A stretch of 41,235 nt of DNA from Parabacteroides sp. PF5-9 (GCF_029893105.1 NZ_JARXWG010000033.1:1-41235), one strand, 5' to 3'; shown: positions 17,532-26,154, numbered from the stretch's first letter. Notes: a model not told the origin generated them from the letters alone. Translations and numbers: made by a program.

Positions 17532-18671
17532 ATGAAAAATCAACCACCACTAACCCAACGTTTAGAATCGTTGGATATTCTCAGAGGATTTGATCTGTTT
17601 TGTCTGGTTACTCTGGAGATAGTTCTCCACCCCTTACAGCGGGCCGTAAATACACCTTGGTTTGATTCGTTTATGTGGGGATTTTCCCATGTACAATGGG
17701 AAGGGTTTTCTACCTGGGATTTAGTGATGCCCCTGTTCCTTTTTATGTCGGGAGTTTCCATGCCGTTTGCATTCTCGCGTTTTAAAAATCATCCGAATAA
17801 GAAAACTGTTTATTGGCGGATATTCAAACGAGTCTTGTTGCTTTGGATTTTTGGGATGATGTGCCAGGGTAATTTATTGGCATTAGATCCGGATCGAATT
17901 TATCTCTATTCAAATACGCTGCAAAGTATTGCGGTTGGATATGCAATCGCTGCATTGTTGTTTTTACATTTCCGGACATCTGTACAGATAGGTGTGGCTA
18001 TTGCTTTTTTGTTGGTTTCTTGGCTGGTAATGGAATTTGTCACTGTTCAAGGCTATGGAGGGGGAGATTATACGCCTGATGGTAATTTGGCTGAATGGAT
18101 GGACCGCACGGTACTTGGCCGTTTTCGTGACCAGGCAACCGTGGTCGATGGTGAAGTTGTATTTTCGGCGCATTACCGGTATACTTGGATATGGAGTAGT
18201 TTGAATTTTGGGGTGACGGTGTTAAGTGGATTGTTTGCCGGCCAATTGATTAAAAATAAACTGGAGGCCAAATTGAAAATTAAATGGCTGTTGGGTATAG
18301 GTGTTGCTTTAGTGGTTTTGGGTTGGTTATGGGGCTTGCAATTGCCGGTGATCAAGAAAATATGGACCAGTTCGATGGTTTTGGTTAGTAGCGGTTATTG
18401 TTTTTTATTAATGGGACTCTTTTATTATTGGATCGATTATAAAGGACACCAAAAAAATCTGACCTGGTTGAAAGTGTATGGAATGAATTCGATTGCAGCG
18501 TATCTGTTGGCCAGTATCATCAACTTCAGATGTATTGGAGAATCTCTGTTTTATGGATTACAGCCTTGGCTGGGGAATTATTATCCTGTATTACTGGCTG
18601 TATGTAATGCCGGAATCATCTATTTTATCCTGTGGATACTTTATAAGCGGAATATATTTCTGAAAGTATAA
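17532..18671 (+). CDS. DUF5009-type membrane acyltransferase-like protein
   Basis: A 379-residue polytopic inner-membrane protein with about ten hydrophobic segments. It starts RLESLDILRGFDLFCLV, the hallmark of the DUF5009 / heparan-alpha-glucosaminide N-acetyltransferase-like (NagX-like) group, followed by WDLVMPLFLFMSGVSMPFAFSRF, which is also typical. The human relative transfers acetyl groups across the lysosomal membrane onto glucosamine; bacterial members are thought to act on sugars, but substrate and activity here are inferred. It is transcribed alone from a -7 box at 17501, with array B and a 63-bp repeat upstream. Confidence 0.85.
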   Translation: MKNQPPLTQRLESLDILRGFDLFCLVTLEIVLHPLQRAVNTPWFDSFMWGFSHVQWEGFSTWDLVMPLFLFMSGVSMPFAFSRFKNHPNKKTVYWRIFKRVLLLWIFGMMCQGNLLALDPDRIYLYSNTLQSIAVGYAIAALLFLHFRTSVQIGVAIAFLLVSWLVMEFVTVQGYGGGDYTPDGNLAEWMDRTVLGRFRDQATVVDGEVVFSAHYRYTWIWSSLNFGVTVLSGLFAGQLIKNKLEAKLKIKWLLGIGVALVVLGWLWGLQLPVIKKIWTSSMVLVSSGYCFLLMGLFYYWIDYKGHQKNLTWLKVYGMNSIAAYLLASIINFRCIGESLFYGLQPWLGNYYPVLLAVCNAGIIYFILWILYKRNIFLKV

Positions 18672-18692
18672 CATCATCTTGGTTTGAACAAG

Positions 18693-18755
18693 CAGATAAA
18701 AGAGGGAGTGTGTCTCAATGAAAAGATGAAGGCGTTCTGGCGATTTTGTTTGAAA
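18693..18755 (+). repeat. 63-bp direct repeat, copy 2
   Basis: Second copy of the 17411-17473 sequence, between the DUF5009 gene and the triple-repeat lipoprotein gene. A degenerate box, TTGGTTTG, follows at a similar distance to the box after copy 1. Confidence 0.8.
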
Positions 18756-18835
18756 GTTATTCTTTTTATAATCATTTGGTTTGCATAATTTTTGAATAAA
18801 AAAGTTCTATTTCTCACATTTTGAAATTGTTTATG

Positions 18836-18843
18836 TATATTTG
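18836..18843 (+). promoter_or_regulatory. -7 box for the triple-repeat lipoprotein gene
   Basis: TATATTTG followed by TG matches TAnnTTTG, 32-39 bp before the ATG at 18875. A start site downstream of it excludes the in-frame Met at 18821. Confidence 0.5.
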
Positions 18844-18874
18844 TGATATAAGCATGTTACAACTTATATTTACA

Positions 18875-20221
18875 ATGAAAAAATATCTATCTCTTTTATT
18901 GATAACACTTCCTTTACTGGTTCTTAGCTGTGAGGATAACAACGATCGTGTAGAAAGGCCGTATTCTACATATGTTCATATGAAAATTTTTGTACAAAAT
19001 GTATATGGTAAAAATGCATTGAGAGATCGAGGCCCGGGAGATTTGTCAGATATTATGACAATTGAGTATAAAGGTGAGATGCATACTAAAATAGAGGCTT
19101 TAGATGCTAATTCTTCTCAAGATTTTCACCTGACTATTGGTGAGTTGGAACATGAGAGCTATTTGTGGTTGGGCTTTTTTAATCCGGATGACGAATATAA
19201 GAATGAAAAGATAATTATCCATTGGGAAAATGGCTCTAAAGATGAAATTTTATTCGATCTATATGTCGCAGAAGACATTAACGGAGATCCGGTTATCCAT
19301 AAAACAATTACTCTTAACGGACAACTTTATACCGATGAATCACTAACTGTAATGGTTGTAAAACCGGAAATTAGTCATGTTGAAGAGGTTTGGGATTATA
19401 CCAATTGTAATATACGATTTATTGTTGAAAGCCAGTATGGAGGGGATTTGTTGAATGATAAAACGATGGGAAACTGCTTGGATGATGATATAACCGTTAC
19501 TTTCAAGAATAAAGAGTATAAATTATTGTCTGAAGGAGACTCGGAAGGACTCATTCTGGAGGTTGTCTATGATGAGATGATCAGAAAGAATGTATTAGTC
19601 CTTAGCGATTTTAATCCGGAGCATTGTTATAAAAATGAGCCTCTTACGATAAACTGGGGTGATGGTACGAAAGACAATATATTCTTTGATCTTTATCTTA
19701 CCGGAAGTAAAGAAAAACCCATCCTGAAAAAAGCAATTTATAAGGATGGAATATTACTCTCTTCCAGATCATTAATCGTCTGGTTTGAAAAAGATATTGA
19801 ATATATGATTTGGGACTTTACAAATTATAGTATTGCTTTGGATATTGTGGATAAGCAGGGGAATAGTTTGGTCGATCCGGATGTGGAGGGTAGTATCTGG
19901 AGTAAGAACTTTGTTGTAAAATATGGTACAAAAGAGTTTAACAATCTACTTAAAACACGACTTTTGCTCCCTGAAGAATTAGGATTGAGATTGTTTTATG
20001 ATAAAGATCTGGAAAGAACATTATTGACTTTTGGTGAATTTGACCCATTTAATTATAAAGGAGAGACCTTTACGATTGATTGGGGAGATGATACAAAAGA
20101 TGAAATAATGTTTGATCTGTATATGACTTGGAAAAAATATGATCCAATTATACACAAGAGCATTTATCTGAATGGCGATTTATATTCGGATCAATCACTC
20201 TTTGTTAGAATTGTTAAGTGA
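18875..20221 (+). CDS. Lipoprotein with three internal repeats, unknown function
   Basis: A 448-residue predicted surface or periplasmic lipoprotein. The signal MKKYLSLLLITLPLLVLSCED has a lipobox LVLSC with Cys at 19. The remainder is three divergent repeats of about 140 residues. Each closes with a YKxExxxIxWxxGxKDxIxFDLY block: YKNEKIIIHWENGSKDEILF, YKNEPLTINWGDGTKDNIFF and YKGETFTIDWGDDTKDEIMF, followed by PIIHKSIYLNGDLYSDQSL-like text. No known family was recognised. Repeats of this size suggest three beta-rich domains in a row. The upstream frame extension to 18821 is rejected because of the promoter box at 18836. Confidence 0.82.
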   Translation: MKKYLSLLLITLPLLVLSCEDNNDRVERPYSTYVHMKIFVQNVYGKNALRDRGPGDLSDIMTIEYKGEMHTKIEALDANSSQDFHLTIGELEHESYLWLGFFNPDDEYKNEKIIIHWENGSKDEILFDLYVAEDINGDPVIHKTITLNGQLYTDESLTVMVVKPEISHVEEVWDYTNCNIRFIVESQYGGDLLNDKTMGNCLDDDITVTFKNKEYKLLSEGDSEGLILEVVYDEMIRKNVLVLSDFNPEHCYKNEPLTINWGDGTKDNIFFDLYLTGSKEKPILKKAIYKDGILLSSRSLIVWFEKDIEYMIWDFTNYSIALDIVDKQGNSLVDPDVEGSIWSKNFVVKYGTKEFNNLLKTRLLLPEELGLRLFYDKDLERTLLTFGEFDPFNYKGETFTIDWGDDTKDEIMFDLYMTWKKYDPIIHKSIYLNGDLYSDQSLFVRIVK

Positions 20222-20320
20222 GGAGGTATATCACAGTTAAAGGTTGAACCCACTTCGCCAAATATATGAAACAGCATAACATTATATATATCTAAACCAT
20301 AAAAATCCGGTAACTCTATG

Positions 20321-20328
20321 TATGTTTG
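20321..20328 (+). promoter_or_regulatory. -7 box for prmA
   Basis: TATGTTTG followed by CA matches TAnnTTTG, 33-40 bp before the prmA start. Confidence 0.5.
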
Positions 20329-20360
20329 CAGTACTTAATGATTGAAAAAACAAAAAAACG

Positions 20361-21212
20361 ATGAATTATTACGAACTGACATTTACATATAATTCCCCAC
20401 TGGAAAAAGAGATTGTCAATGATATCCTTTCTGCCGAATTGGGTGAGATAGGCTTTGAAAGTTTTGTGGAGTCGGCAGAGGGCTTGGTGGCTTACATCGA
20501 AGAGAAAAAATATAATTCGAAAATATTGACAGATCAATTGGCATTGTTTCCTTTACCGGATGTCGTTTTCAATTTTACGGAAAAACTTATTGAAGGAAAA
20601 GACTGGAATGAGGAGTGGGAGAAAAATTACTTTAAACCGATCCGTATAGGGGATGAATGTCTGATACGTGCCTCTTTTCATGAACCGGAACCTGGTTTCA
20701 GGTATACGATTGTCATCGATCCGAAAATGGCGTTTGGTACTGGCAATCATGAAACGACCTATCTGATGATCAGTGAGATTTTACAGTTAGATTTGACCGG
20801 GAAGAAAGTCTTGGATATGGGGTGTGGAACAGCTGTCTTGGCAATACTGGCCCGTATGCGGGGAGCGGACAAAGTGACGGCTATTGATATCGACGAATGG
20901 GCATATAACAACGCTTTGGAAAATATCCGATTGAATGGTGTTTCACATATCCATGTGTTGGAAGGTGGTGCGGAAAAAATCGCGGAAGATGCCCCTTTTG
21001 ATTATGTTTTTGCGAACATTAACCGGAATATTTTGTTGAATGATCTGTCGGTCTATGCGGAACATATGCAAAGAGGCGGCACACTCTTTATGAGTGGTTT
21101 TTATGAAGAAGATATTCCGGCTATTCGATCTGCTGCGGAGCAACAGGGGTTAATCTTCCAATCTTTTACTGTAAGAAATAACTGGGTAGCCGTTCAAACT
21201 CAAAAAGCGTAG
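20361..21212 (+). CDS. prmA: Ribosomal protein L11 methyltransferase
   Basis: A SAM-dependent cytosolic methyltransferase of 283 residues that trimethylates ribosomal protein L11. The N-terminal substrate-binding part (about 1-85, YYELTFTYNSPLEKEIVNDIL) precedes the Rossmann methyltransferase domain. Visible motifs are FGTGNHETT (about 125-133), motif I VLDMGCGTAVLAILA (about 150-164), and the catalytic-loop-like FANINRNIL (about 216-224), equivalent to the NPPY-type motif of the family. Length and motifs are standard. It appears monocistronic. Confidence 0.93.
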   Translation: MNYYELTFTYNSPLEKEIVNDILSAELGEIGFESFVESAEGLVAYIEEKKYNSKILTDQLALFPLPDVVFNFTEKLIEGKDWNEEWEKNYFKPIRIGDECLIRASFHEPEPGFRYTIVIDPKMAFGTGNHETTYLMISEILQLDLTGKKVLDMGCGTAVLAILARMRGADKVTAIDIDEWAYNNALENIRLNGVSHIHVLEGGAEKIAEDAPFDYVFANINRNILLNDLSVYAEHMQRGGTLFMSGFYEEDIPAIRSAAEQQGLIFQSFTVRNNWVAVQTQKA

Positions 21213-21252
21213 AACACATCTTTTAACAATAAAAGCGTGGGACTCGGTAAAC

Positions 21253-21260
21253 TATCTTTG
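21253..21260 (+). promoter_or_regulatory. -7 box for the YtxH-like operon
   Basis: TATCTTTG followed by CC matches TAnnTTTG, 48-55 bp before the YtxH-like start. Confidence 0.5.
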
Positions 21261-21307
21261 CCGCAAATCCGTTATATTTAATATAAACAATTTAAAATGT
21301 AAAGGTT

Positions 21308-21562
21308 ATGAAAAGTTCTGATTCAAAATTATTATTGGGCCTTTTGGCAGGTATAGCAGTAGGTGCTGCAGTAGGTTATCTGGTTGCATCGGAAAAAGGA
21401 GAGGAGTTGTTGGATGAGTTGAAAGACCTTGCAGGAAAAGCAAAAGACGGATTGAATTCGGCTTTGGAAAAAGCGAAAGAGACCGGACATGAAGCTGTGG
21501 CAGCCATCAAAGAAAAAAAGAGCGAAATCCGGCATACGGCAGCGGATGGAACTGCTGAATAA
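21308..21562 (+). CDS. YtxH-domain stress-type membrane protein
   Basis: An 84-residue protein with an N-terminal hydrophobic segment rich in Gly/Ala (LLLGLLAGIAVGAAVGYLVA, about 9-28) followed by EKGEELLDELKDLAGKAKDGL and an amphipathic, Lys/Glu/Ala-rich helical tail. This is the YtxH/GvpP-like layout, associated in other bacteria with general stress proteins. The function is not established. It is the first of three genes with 7-bp and overlapping spacing to a holin-like membrane protein and a hypothetical protein, which together look like an envelope-associated operon. Confidence 0.82.
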   Translation: MKSSDSKLLLGLLAGIAVGAAVGYLVASEKGEELLDELKDLAGKAKDGLNSALEKAKETGHEAVAAIKEKKSEIRHTAADGTAE

Positions 21563-21569
21563 ATAGCTT

Positions 21570-21983
21570 ATGGAGAAAAATTTAGGACAAATTTTCAATG
21601 AGTTGAAGGAAGATCTGACAACTTATGTGGAGTTAAAATTTGAATTCCTGAAACTGAGTACGTTTGAAAGGGCGGGTAAGGTGATATCCGTTCTTTCATA
21701 TGTATTAGTGATTCTTATTCTGGCCTTATTGGCTACGGTTTTTCTTTTTGTCGCTTTAGGTATACAATTGGGTGAATGGCTGAATTCGTATAGTGGTGGA
21801 TTTGCAATTGTGGGAGGTCTTTATCTATTGGCCATAGGTTTTTTAATGCTGGGCAAAAAAGGGTTTACGACTAAAGTGACTAATCTTGTTATTGGTGCAT
21901 TAGATGGCGCCGATGATGATACTCATAAAGATACAGAGTATGCAAAAGAAACAGACTCCACTGGAGAGGTTGAAATCGAATAA
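21570..21983 (+). CDS. Phage-holin-like (putative Actinobacteriophage holin III superfamily) membrane protein
   Basis: A 137-residue inner-membrane protein. An amphipathic N-terminus (QIFNELKEDLTTYVELKFEF) leads into two hydrophobic segments, SVLSYVLVILILALLATVFLFVAL (about 38-61) and AIVGGLYLLAIGFLML (about 75-90), then a charged tail. This matches the 'phage holin family' annotation used for chromosomal Bacteroidetes proteins that co-occur with YtxH proteins; no phage genes are nearby, so a lysis function is unlikely. It begins 7 bp after the YtxH-like stop, and its 3' end overlaps the next gene by 44 bp. Confidence 0.78.
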   Translation: MEKNLGQIFNELKEDLTTYVELKFEFLKLSTFERAGKVISVLSYVLVILILALLATVFLFVALGIQLGEWLNSYSGGFAIVGGLYLLAIGFLMLGKKGFTTKVTNLVIGALDGADDDTHKDTEYAKETDSTGEVEIE

Positions 21984-22329
21984 AACACGTGTTCAGGTAT
22001 TAGCTCAAATACAGGAAAATAAACTGAATGCCAACTTCCATTATTTGCAACAGAATAGTGGACGGCTGATTCTCCACGGGATTACTGCTGCTATTTTACC
22101 CGGTTCGAAATCTGCACCAACAGATAAAGTGACACCGGATTCACCTTCATTTTCTTCGGAGATAATAGATATGACTTTGGGAGGTGTGGCGAATTATTTC
22201 ACGAAAGGCAAACATCTATGGCCATTGGCGATGCGTGTTGCTCAACCGTTTTTATTGACTATGGGTATAAAAGGGGCTAAAAAATTAATTGGAAATTTAT
22301 TCGCTGGAAAAAAGAAGGAAAAGAGGTGA
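21940..22329 (+). CDS. Hypothetical protein, third gene of the YtxH/holin-like operon
   Basis: A 129-residue protein, likely starting MQKKQTPLERLKSNKTRVQ at 21940; an open extension upstream to 21904 lies entirely inside the holin-like gene and is not needed. It is basic, with a weakly hydrophobic centre (LILHGITAAILPGSK) and a C-terminal stretch WPLAMRVAQPFLLTMGIKGAKKLIGNLFAGKKKEKR that may be a membrane-associated helix with a positive tail. No family was recognised. The 44-bp overlap argues for translational coupling with the holin-like protein. Confidence 0.68.
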   Translation: MQKKQTPLERLKSNKTRVQVLAQIQENKLNANFHYLQQNSGRLILHGITAAILPGSKSAPTDKVTPDSPSFSSEIIDMTLGGVANYFTKGKHLWPLAMRVAQPFLLTMGIKGAKKLIGNLFAGKKKEKR

Positions 22330-22330
22330 T

Positions 22331-22366
22331 TCTAACATTAATTTATGTTAGGATGTCTATTTTTTC
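22331..22366 (+). terminator. Terminator after the YtxH-like operon
   Basis: Stem ctaacat (22332-22338) and atgttag (22345-22351), loop of six, followed by a run of six T at about 22360. It starts 2 bp after the stop codon. Confidence 0.65.
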
Positions 22367-22395
22367 TTTCAATATTTAAAAAACTTACAAAAAAC

Positions 22396-22515
22396 ATGAC
22401 TAAATTTGCACTCGTTAAAAACAAGGACATTTTGAAACGTAACTTGGCTCTTATATTCGCTTTTACGTTGATGCTGTTAATCTGGGCATCGTGTGCTACT
22501 CCTTGTGGTTGTTAG
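22396..22515 (+). CDS. 39-residue lipoprotein-like small protein
   Basis: A short frame with an ATG at 22396 encodes a Lys/Arg-rich start (KNKDILKRN), a hydrophobic core (LALIFAFTLMLLIWAS) and the tail CATPCGC. WASC could be a lipobox, leaving a seven-residue mature peptide with three Cys. It sits 51 bp before gapA. A problem is that a perfect -7 box (22401-22408) lies over the first codons; if that promoter is the only one, translation would have to begin further in, for example at the in-frame TTG at 22432. Coding status is unproven. Confidence 0.45.
   Translation: MTKFALVKNKDILKRNLALIFAFTLMLLIWASCATPCGC
22401..22408 (+). promoter_or_regulatory. -7 box upstream of gapA
   Basis: TAAATTTG followed by CA matches TAnnTTTG. 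It would give gapA a leader of about 150 nt containing the small lipoprotein-like frame. Confidence 0.45.
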
Positions 22516-22551
22516 ACCGAATGGATATACAAGTATTTTTTTAAACCATAA

Positions 22552-23571
<1,020 letters not shown>

Positions 23572-23590
23572 TTCCATACACATATAGATT

Positions 23591-23625
23591 AAAGCCGTAT
23601 CCTTCGAGGATGCGGCTTTTTTTAT
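23591..23625 (+). terminator. gapA terminator
   Basis: A 12-bp stem aaagccgtatcc and ggatgcggcttt with one G-U pair, loop ttcga, then a run of seven or more T. It starts 19 bp after the gapA stop. Confidence 0.9.
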
Positions 23626-23626
23626 T

Positions 23627-23634
23627 TACTTTTG
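23627..23634 (+). promoter_or_regulatory. Candidate -7 box for miaA-kdsA
   Basis: TACTTTTG matches TAnnTTTG directly after the gapA terminator T-tract. Transcription would begin at about 23641, almost at the miaA ATG (23643), implying a leaderless or nearly leaderless message, or a chance match. Confidence 0.35.
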
Positions 23635-23642
23635 TTGGTACG

Positions 23643-24560
23643 ATGGAAGCGTATGAACTTATAACGATATTGGGTCCGACGGCATCAGGCAAAACTTCTT
23701 TTGCAGCCGCTTTAGCCGCCAGTCTGGATACGGAGATCATCAGTGCAGATTCCCGGCAGATTTATCGTTCGATGGATTTGGGTACCGGTAAAGATCTGAG
23801 CGATTACACGATAAACGGAAAAGAGATACCGTATCATCTGATCGACATCTGTGATCCTGGTTATAAGTACAATGTATTTGAATATCAACACGATTTTTTT
23901 CGGGTCTACCAGGAGATCAAAAATAGAGGAAAAAGGCCTCTCCTTTGTGGTGGAACAGGTATGTATATTGAGGCTGTACTGAAGGGGTATAAACTGTTGG
24001 ATGTACCTCCCAATCCGGTATTGCGAGAATCATTGAAGGAGAAAACACTGGAGGAGTTAACGCGTATCCTAGCTTCTTACAAGGTACTTCATAACAAAAC
24101 GGATGTCGATTCGGCTCAACGAGCCATACGCGCGATTGAGATTGAAGAATATTATAAAACACAGGCGCCTGATAGTCGCGAATATGCGCCAATTCATAGT
24201 TTGATTATCGGTATAGATATCGATCGGGAGTTGCGCCGGGAAAAGATATCCAAGCGGCTGCGCAGCCGTCTGGACGAAGGAATGATCGATGAGGTTAGAA
24301 CGATTATTTCGTCTGGTGTGCATCCGGATGATCTGATCTATTACGGTCTGGAATATAAGTTTTTAACCTTGTATATTTTAGGACAATTATCTTATGAAGA
24401 GATGGTCGGTCAATTGGAGATTGCGATTCATCAGTTTGCCAAACGTCAGATGACTTGGTTCAGAGGGATGGAACGGCGGGGGAGTACGATTCATTGGATT
24501 GATGCTACGTTACCGACAGAAGAAAAGATTGTTATCACAAAGAAATTACTTACTCAATAA
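23643..24560 (+). CDS. miaA: tRNA dimethylallyltransferase
   Basis: A 305-residue enzyme that transfers a dimethylallyl group to A37 of tRNAs reading UNN codons. The P-loop is GPTASGKTSFAAALA (about 11-25), followed by ISADSRQIYRSMDLGTGK, the conserved DSRQ substrate-binding motif, then YHLIDICDPGYKYNVFEY and LLCGGTGMYIEAVLKGY. KRQMTWFRGM near the C-terminus is typical. The reading frame is open 44 codons further up into gapA and its terminator, so MEAYELITILG at 23643 is the true start. kdsA follows after 10 bp. Confidence 0.96.
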   Translation: MEAYELITILGPTASGKTSFAAALAASLDTEIISADSRQIYRSMDLGTGKDLSDYTINGKEIPYHLIDICDPGYKYNVFEYQHDFFRVYQEIKNRGKRPLLCGGTGMYIEAVLKGYKLLDVPPNPVLRESLKEKTLEELTRILASYKVLHNKTDVDSAQRAIRAIEIEEYYKTQAPDSREYAPIHSLIIGIDIDRELRREKISKRLRSRLDEGMIDEVRTIISSGVHPDDLIYYGLEYKFLTLYILGQLSYEEMVGQLEIAIHQFAKRQMTWFRGMERRGSTIHWIDATLPTEEKIVITKKLLTQ

Positions 24561-24570
24561 ATTATAGTAT

Positions 24571-25374
24571 ATGATCACATTTGATAAGATACAAAAAAGT
24601 GAAAACTTTTTCCTTATGGCCGGCCCATGCGTAATAGAAGGTGAGGAGATGGCGCTTCAGATTGCAGAACATATTGTCAAGGTTACGGAGAAACTGTCCA
24701 TCCCTTTTATTTTTAAAGGTTCTTATCGTAAGGCAAACCGTTCACGTTTAGATTCTTTTACCGGGATTGGAGATGAAAAAGCATTAAAGATCCTTCGTAA
24801 AGTAGGAGAGACCTTTGATATTCCTACAGTAACGGACATTCATGAAAATGAAGAAGCAGCAAAAGCAGCAGAATATGTGGATGTTTTACAGATTCCCGCA
24901 TTTTTAAGCCGGCAAACCGACTTGTTAGTGGCAGCAGCCAAAACCGGCAAGATCGTAAATGTCAAAAAAGGACAGTTCTTATCACCAGCTTCTATGGCAT
25001 TTGCGGCTCAAAAGGTGGCTGATGCCGGGAATAATCAGATCATGTTAACGGAGAGAGGGACTACTTTCGGATATACCGACCTGATTGTTGATTATCGCGG
25101 TATTCCTCAGATGCGGGAGTTTGGCTATCCGGTCGTCATGGATGTCACACACTCGCTGCAACAACCCAATCAGACATCTGGGGTGACAGGTGGATTACCT
25201 GCATTGATCGAGACAATAGCCAAAGCCGCAATAGCGGTAGGAGCAGACGGTCTATTTATAGAAACACATCCTGATCCACAAACCGCAAAATCGGATGGAG
25301 CCAATATGCTACAACTCGATTTATTGGAAAATCTGCTTGTAAAGTTATTACGAATACGTGAAGCAATTCTATAA
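24571..25374 (+). CDS. kdsA: 3-deoxy-8-phosphooctulonate (KDO-8-P) synthase
   Basis: A 267-residue cytosolic enzyme condensing phosphoenolpyruvate with arabinose 5-phosphate to make KDO-8-P for the LPS inner core. Visible motifs are LMAGPCVIEGEEMA (about 15-28), FIFKGSYRKANRSR (about 46-59), VLQIPAFLSRQTDLLVAAAKTG, VNVKKGQFLSP, and the VMDVTHSLQQPNQTSG loop. Length is standard. It is probably co-transcribed with miaA. The last codons and stop form one arm of a 23-bp perfect inverted repeat (25316-25395). Confidence 0.97.
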   Translation: MITFDKIQKSENFFLMAGPCVIEGEEMALQIAEHIVKVTEKLSIPFIFKGSYRKANRSRLDSFTGIGDEKALKILRKVGETFDIPTVTDIHENEEAAKAAEYVDVLQIPAFLSRQTDLLVAAAKTGKIVNVKKGQFLSPASMAFAAQKVADAGNNQIMLTERGTTFGYTDLIVDYRGIPQMREFGYPVVMDVTHSLQQPNQTSGVTGGLPALIETIAKAAIAVGADGLFIETHPDPQTAKSDGANMLQLDLLENLLVKLLRIREAIL

Positions 25375-25395
25375 GCAGATTTTCCAATAAATCGA
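25316..25395. repeat. 23-bp perfect inverted repeat over the kdsA 3' end
   Basis: The segment 25316-25338 (contains gatttattggaaaatctgc), inside kdsA, is repeated in inverted orientation at 25373-25395, starting within the stop codon. The loop is 34 nt. A T-tract is absent. Just beyond lies a further 8-bp hairpin, tcgacagc/gctgtcga (25406-25424), ending at the stop of the convergent crp-type gene. Confidence 0.85.
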
Positions 25396-25424
25396 ACTGT
25401 CAATTTCGACAGCTTTGCTGTCGA

Positions 25425-26126
25425 TTAGCCCATCTTACTGATTTTGCGCAGTCTTTCTTCGTCGATTATTTTGATTTTCCGGCCGTCCATGGCAATCATA
25501 CGCTCTGTAACAAAAGTCGATAAGGTGCGTATGGCATTGGAGGTGGTCATATTGGATAAGTTGGCCAGATCTTCCCGGGCCAAATAGATGCTTAAGGTGG
25601 CACCATCTTCTTCCAATCCGTAACTGTCTTTGAGGAATAAGAGTGATTCAGCCAGGCGTCCCCGAATATGTTTCTGTGTGAGGTTGACGGTACGTTCATC
25701 CGCCACCCCCAGATCAATGGAAAGCTGTTTGATAAAAAACATGGCAAGGTGAGGATTACCGTAGATTAACTCCCTGACAATGGTCATCGGAATCAGACAA
25801 ACGGTAGATGCTTCAAATGCGGATGCATTTGTTAAGTAATCTTCTTGAGCAAAGTTTGCACGATAACCAAAATATTGAATAGGTTTGATCATGCGTATAA
25901 TTTGACTTCGGCCGCCAACACCTTCTTTGAAGATTTTGACTTTGCCTTTCAACAAACACATCATGTCTTTGGGCTCATCGTCTTCGTAATAGATCAATTC
26001 GTTACGCTTGAAATGTTGAATTGTCGAATGTTGTCGAAGGATTTCCCGCTCCTTATCGGTCAATAACCTCCAAACTTCAGATAAGCTTGTCGAAAAATCG
26101 ATCTCTTCTTTTTGCTGTTTAACCAC
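25425..26126 (-). CDS. Crp/Fnr-family transcriptional regulator
   Basis: A 233-residue DNA-binding regulator. Residues about 35-130 form a cyclic-nucleotide-binding-like beta roll (RNELIYYEDDEPKDMMCLLKGKVKIFKEG), followed by a dimerisation helix and a C-terminal winged helix-turn-helix (LAREDLANLSNMTTSNAIRTLSTFVTERMIAMDGRKIKII). No cysteine cluster for an Fnr-type iron-sulphur centre is evident. The start is a GTG at 26126, since no ATG occurs in frame before residue 56 and stops lie upstream; a -7 box at 26155-26162 supports it. Regulon unknown. Confidence 0.9.
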   Translation of the reverse strand: MVKQQKEEIDFSTSLSEVWRLLTDKEREILRQHSTIQHFKRNELIYYEDDEPKDMMCLLKGKVKIFKEGVGGRSQIIRMIKPIQYFGYRANFAQEDYLTNASAFEASTVCLIPMTIVRELIYGNPHLAMFFIKQLSIDLGVADERTVNLTQKHIRGRLAESLLFLKDSYGLEEDGATLSIYLAREDLANLSNMTTSNAIRTLSTFVTERMIAMDGRKIKIIDEERLRKISKMG

Positions 26127-26154
26127 GACTGTTTTATAACATAGTTATGAAGCA

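Noticed and set aside
21570-21983. Prophage lysis holin
   Set aside because: The protein is holin-like only by family name; no endolysin, integrase or structural phage genes occur, and its neighbour is a YtxH protein.
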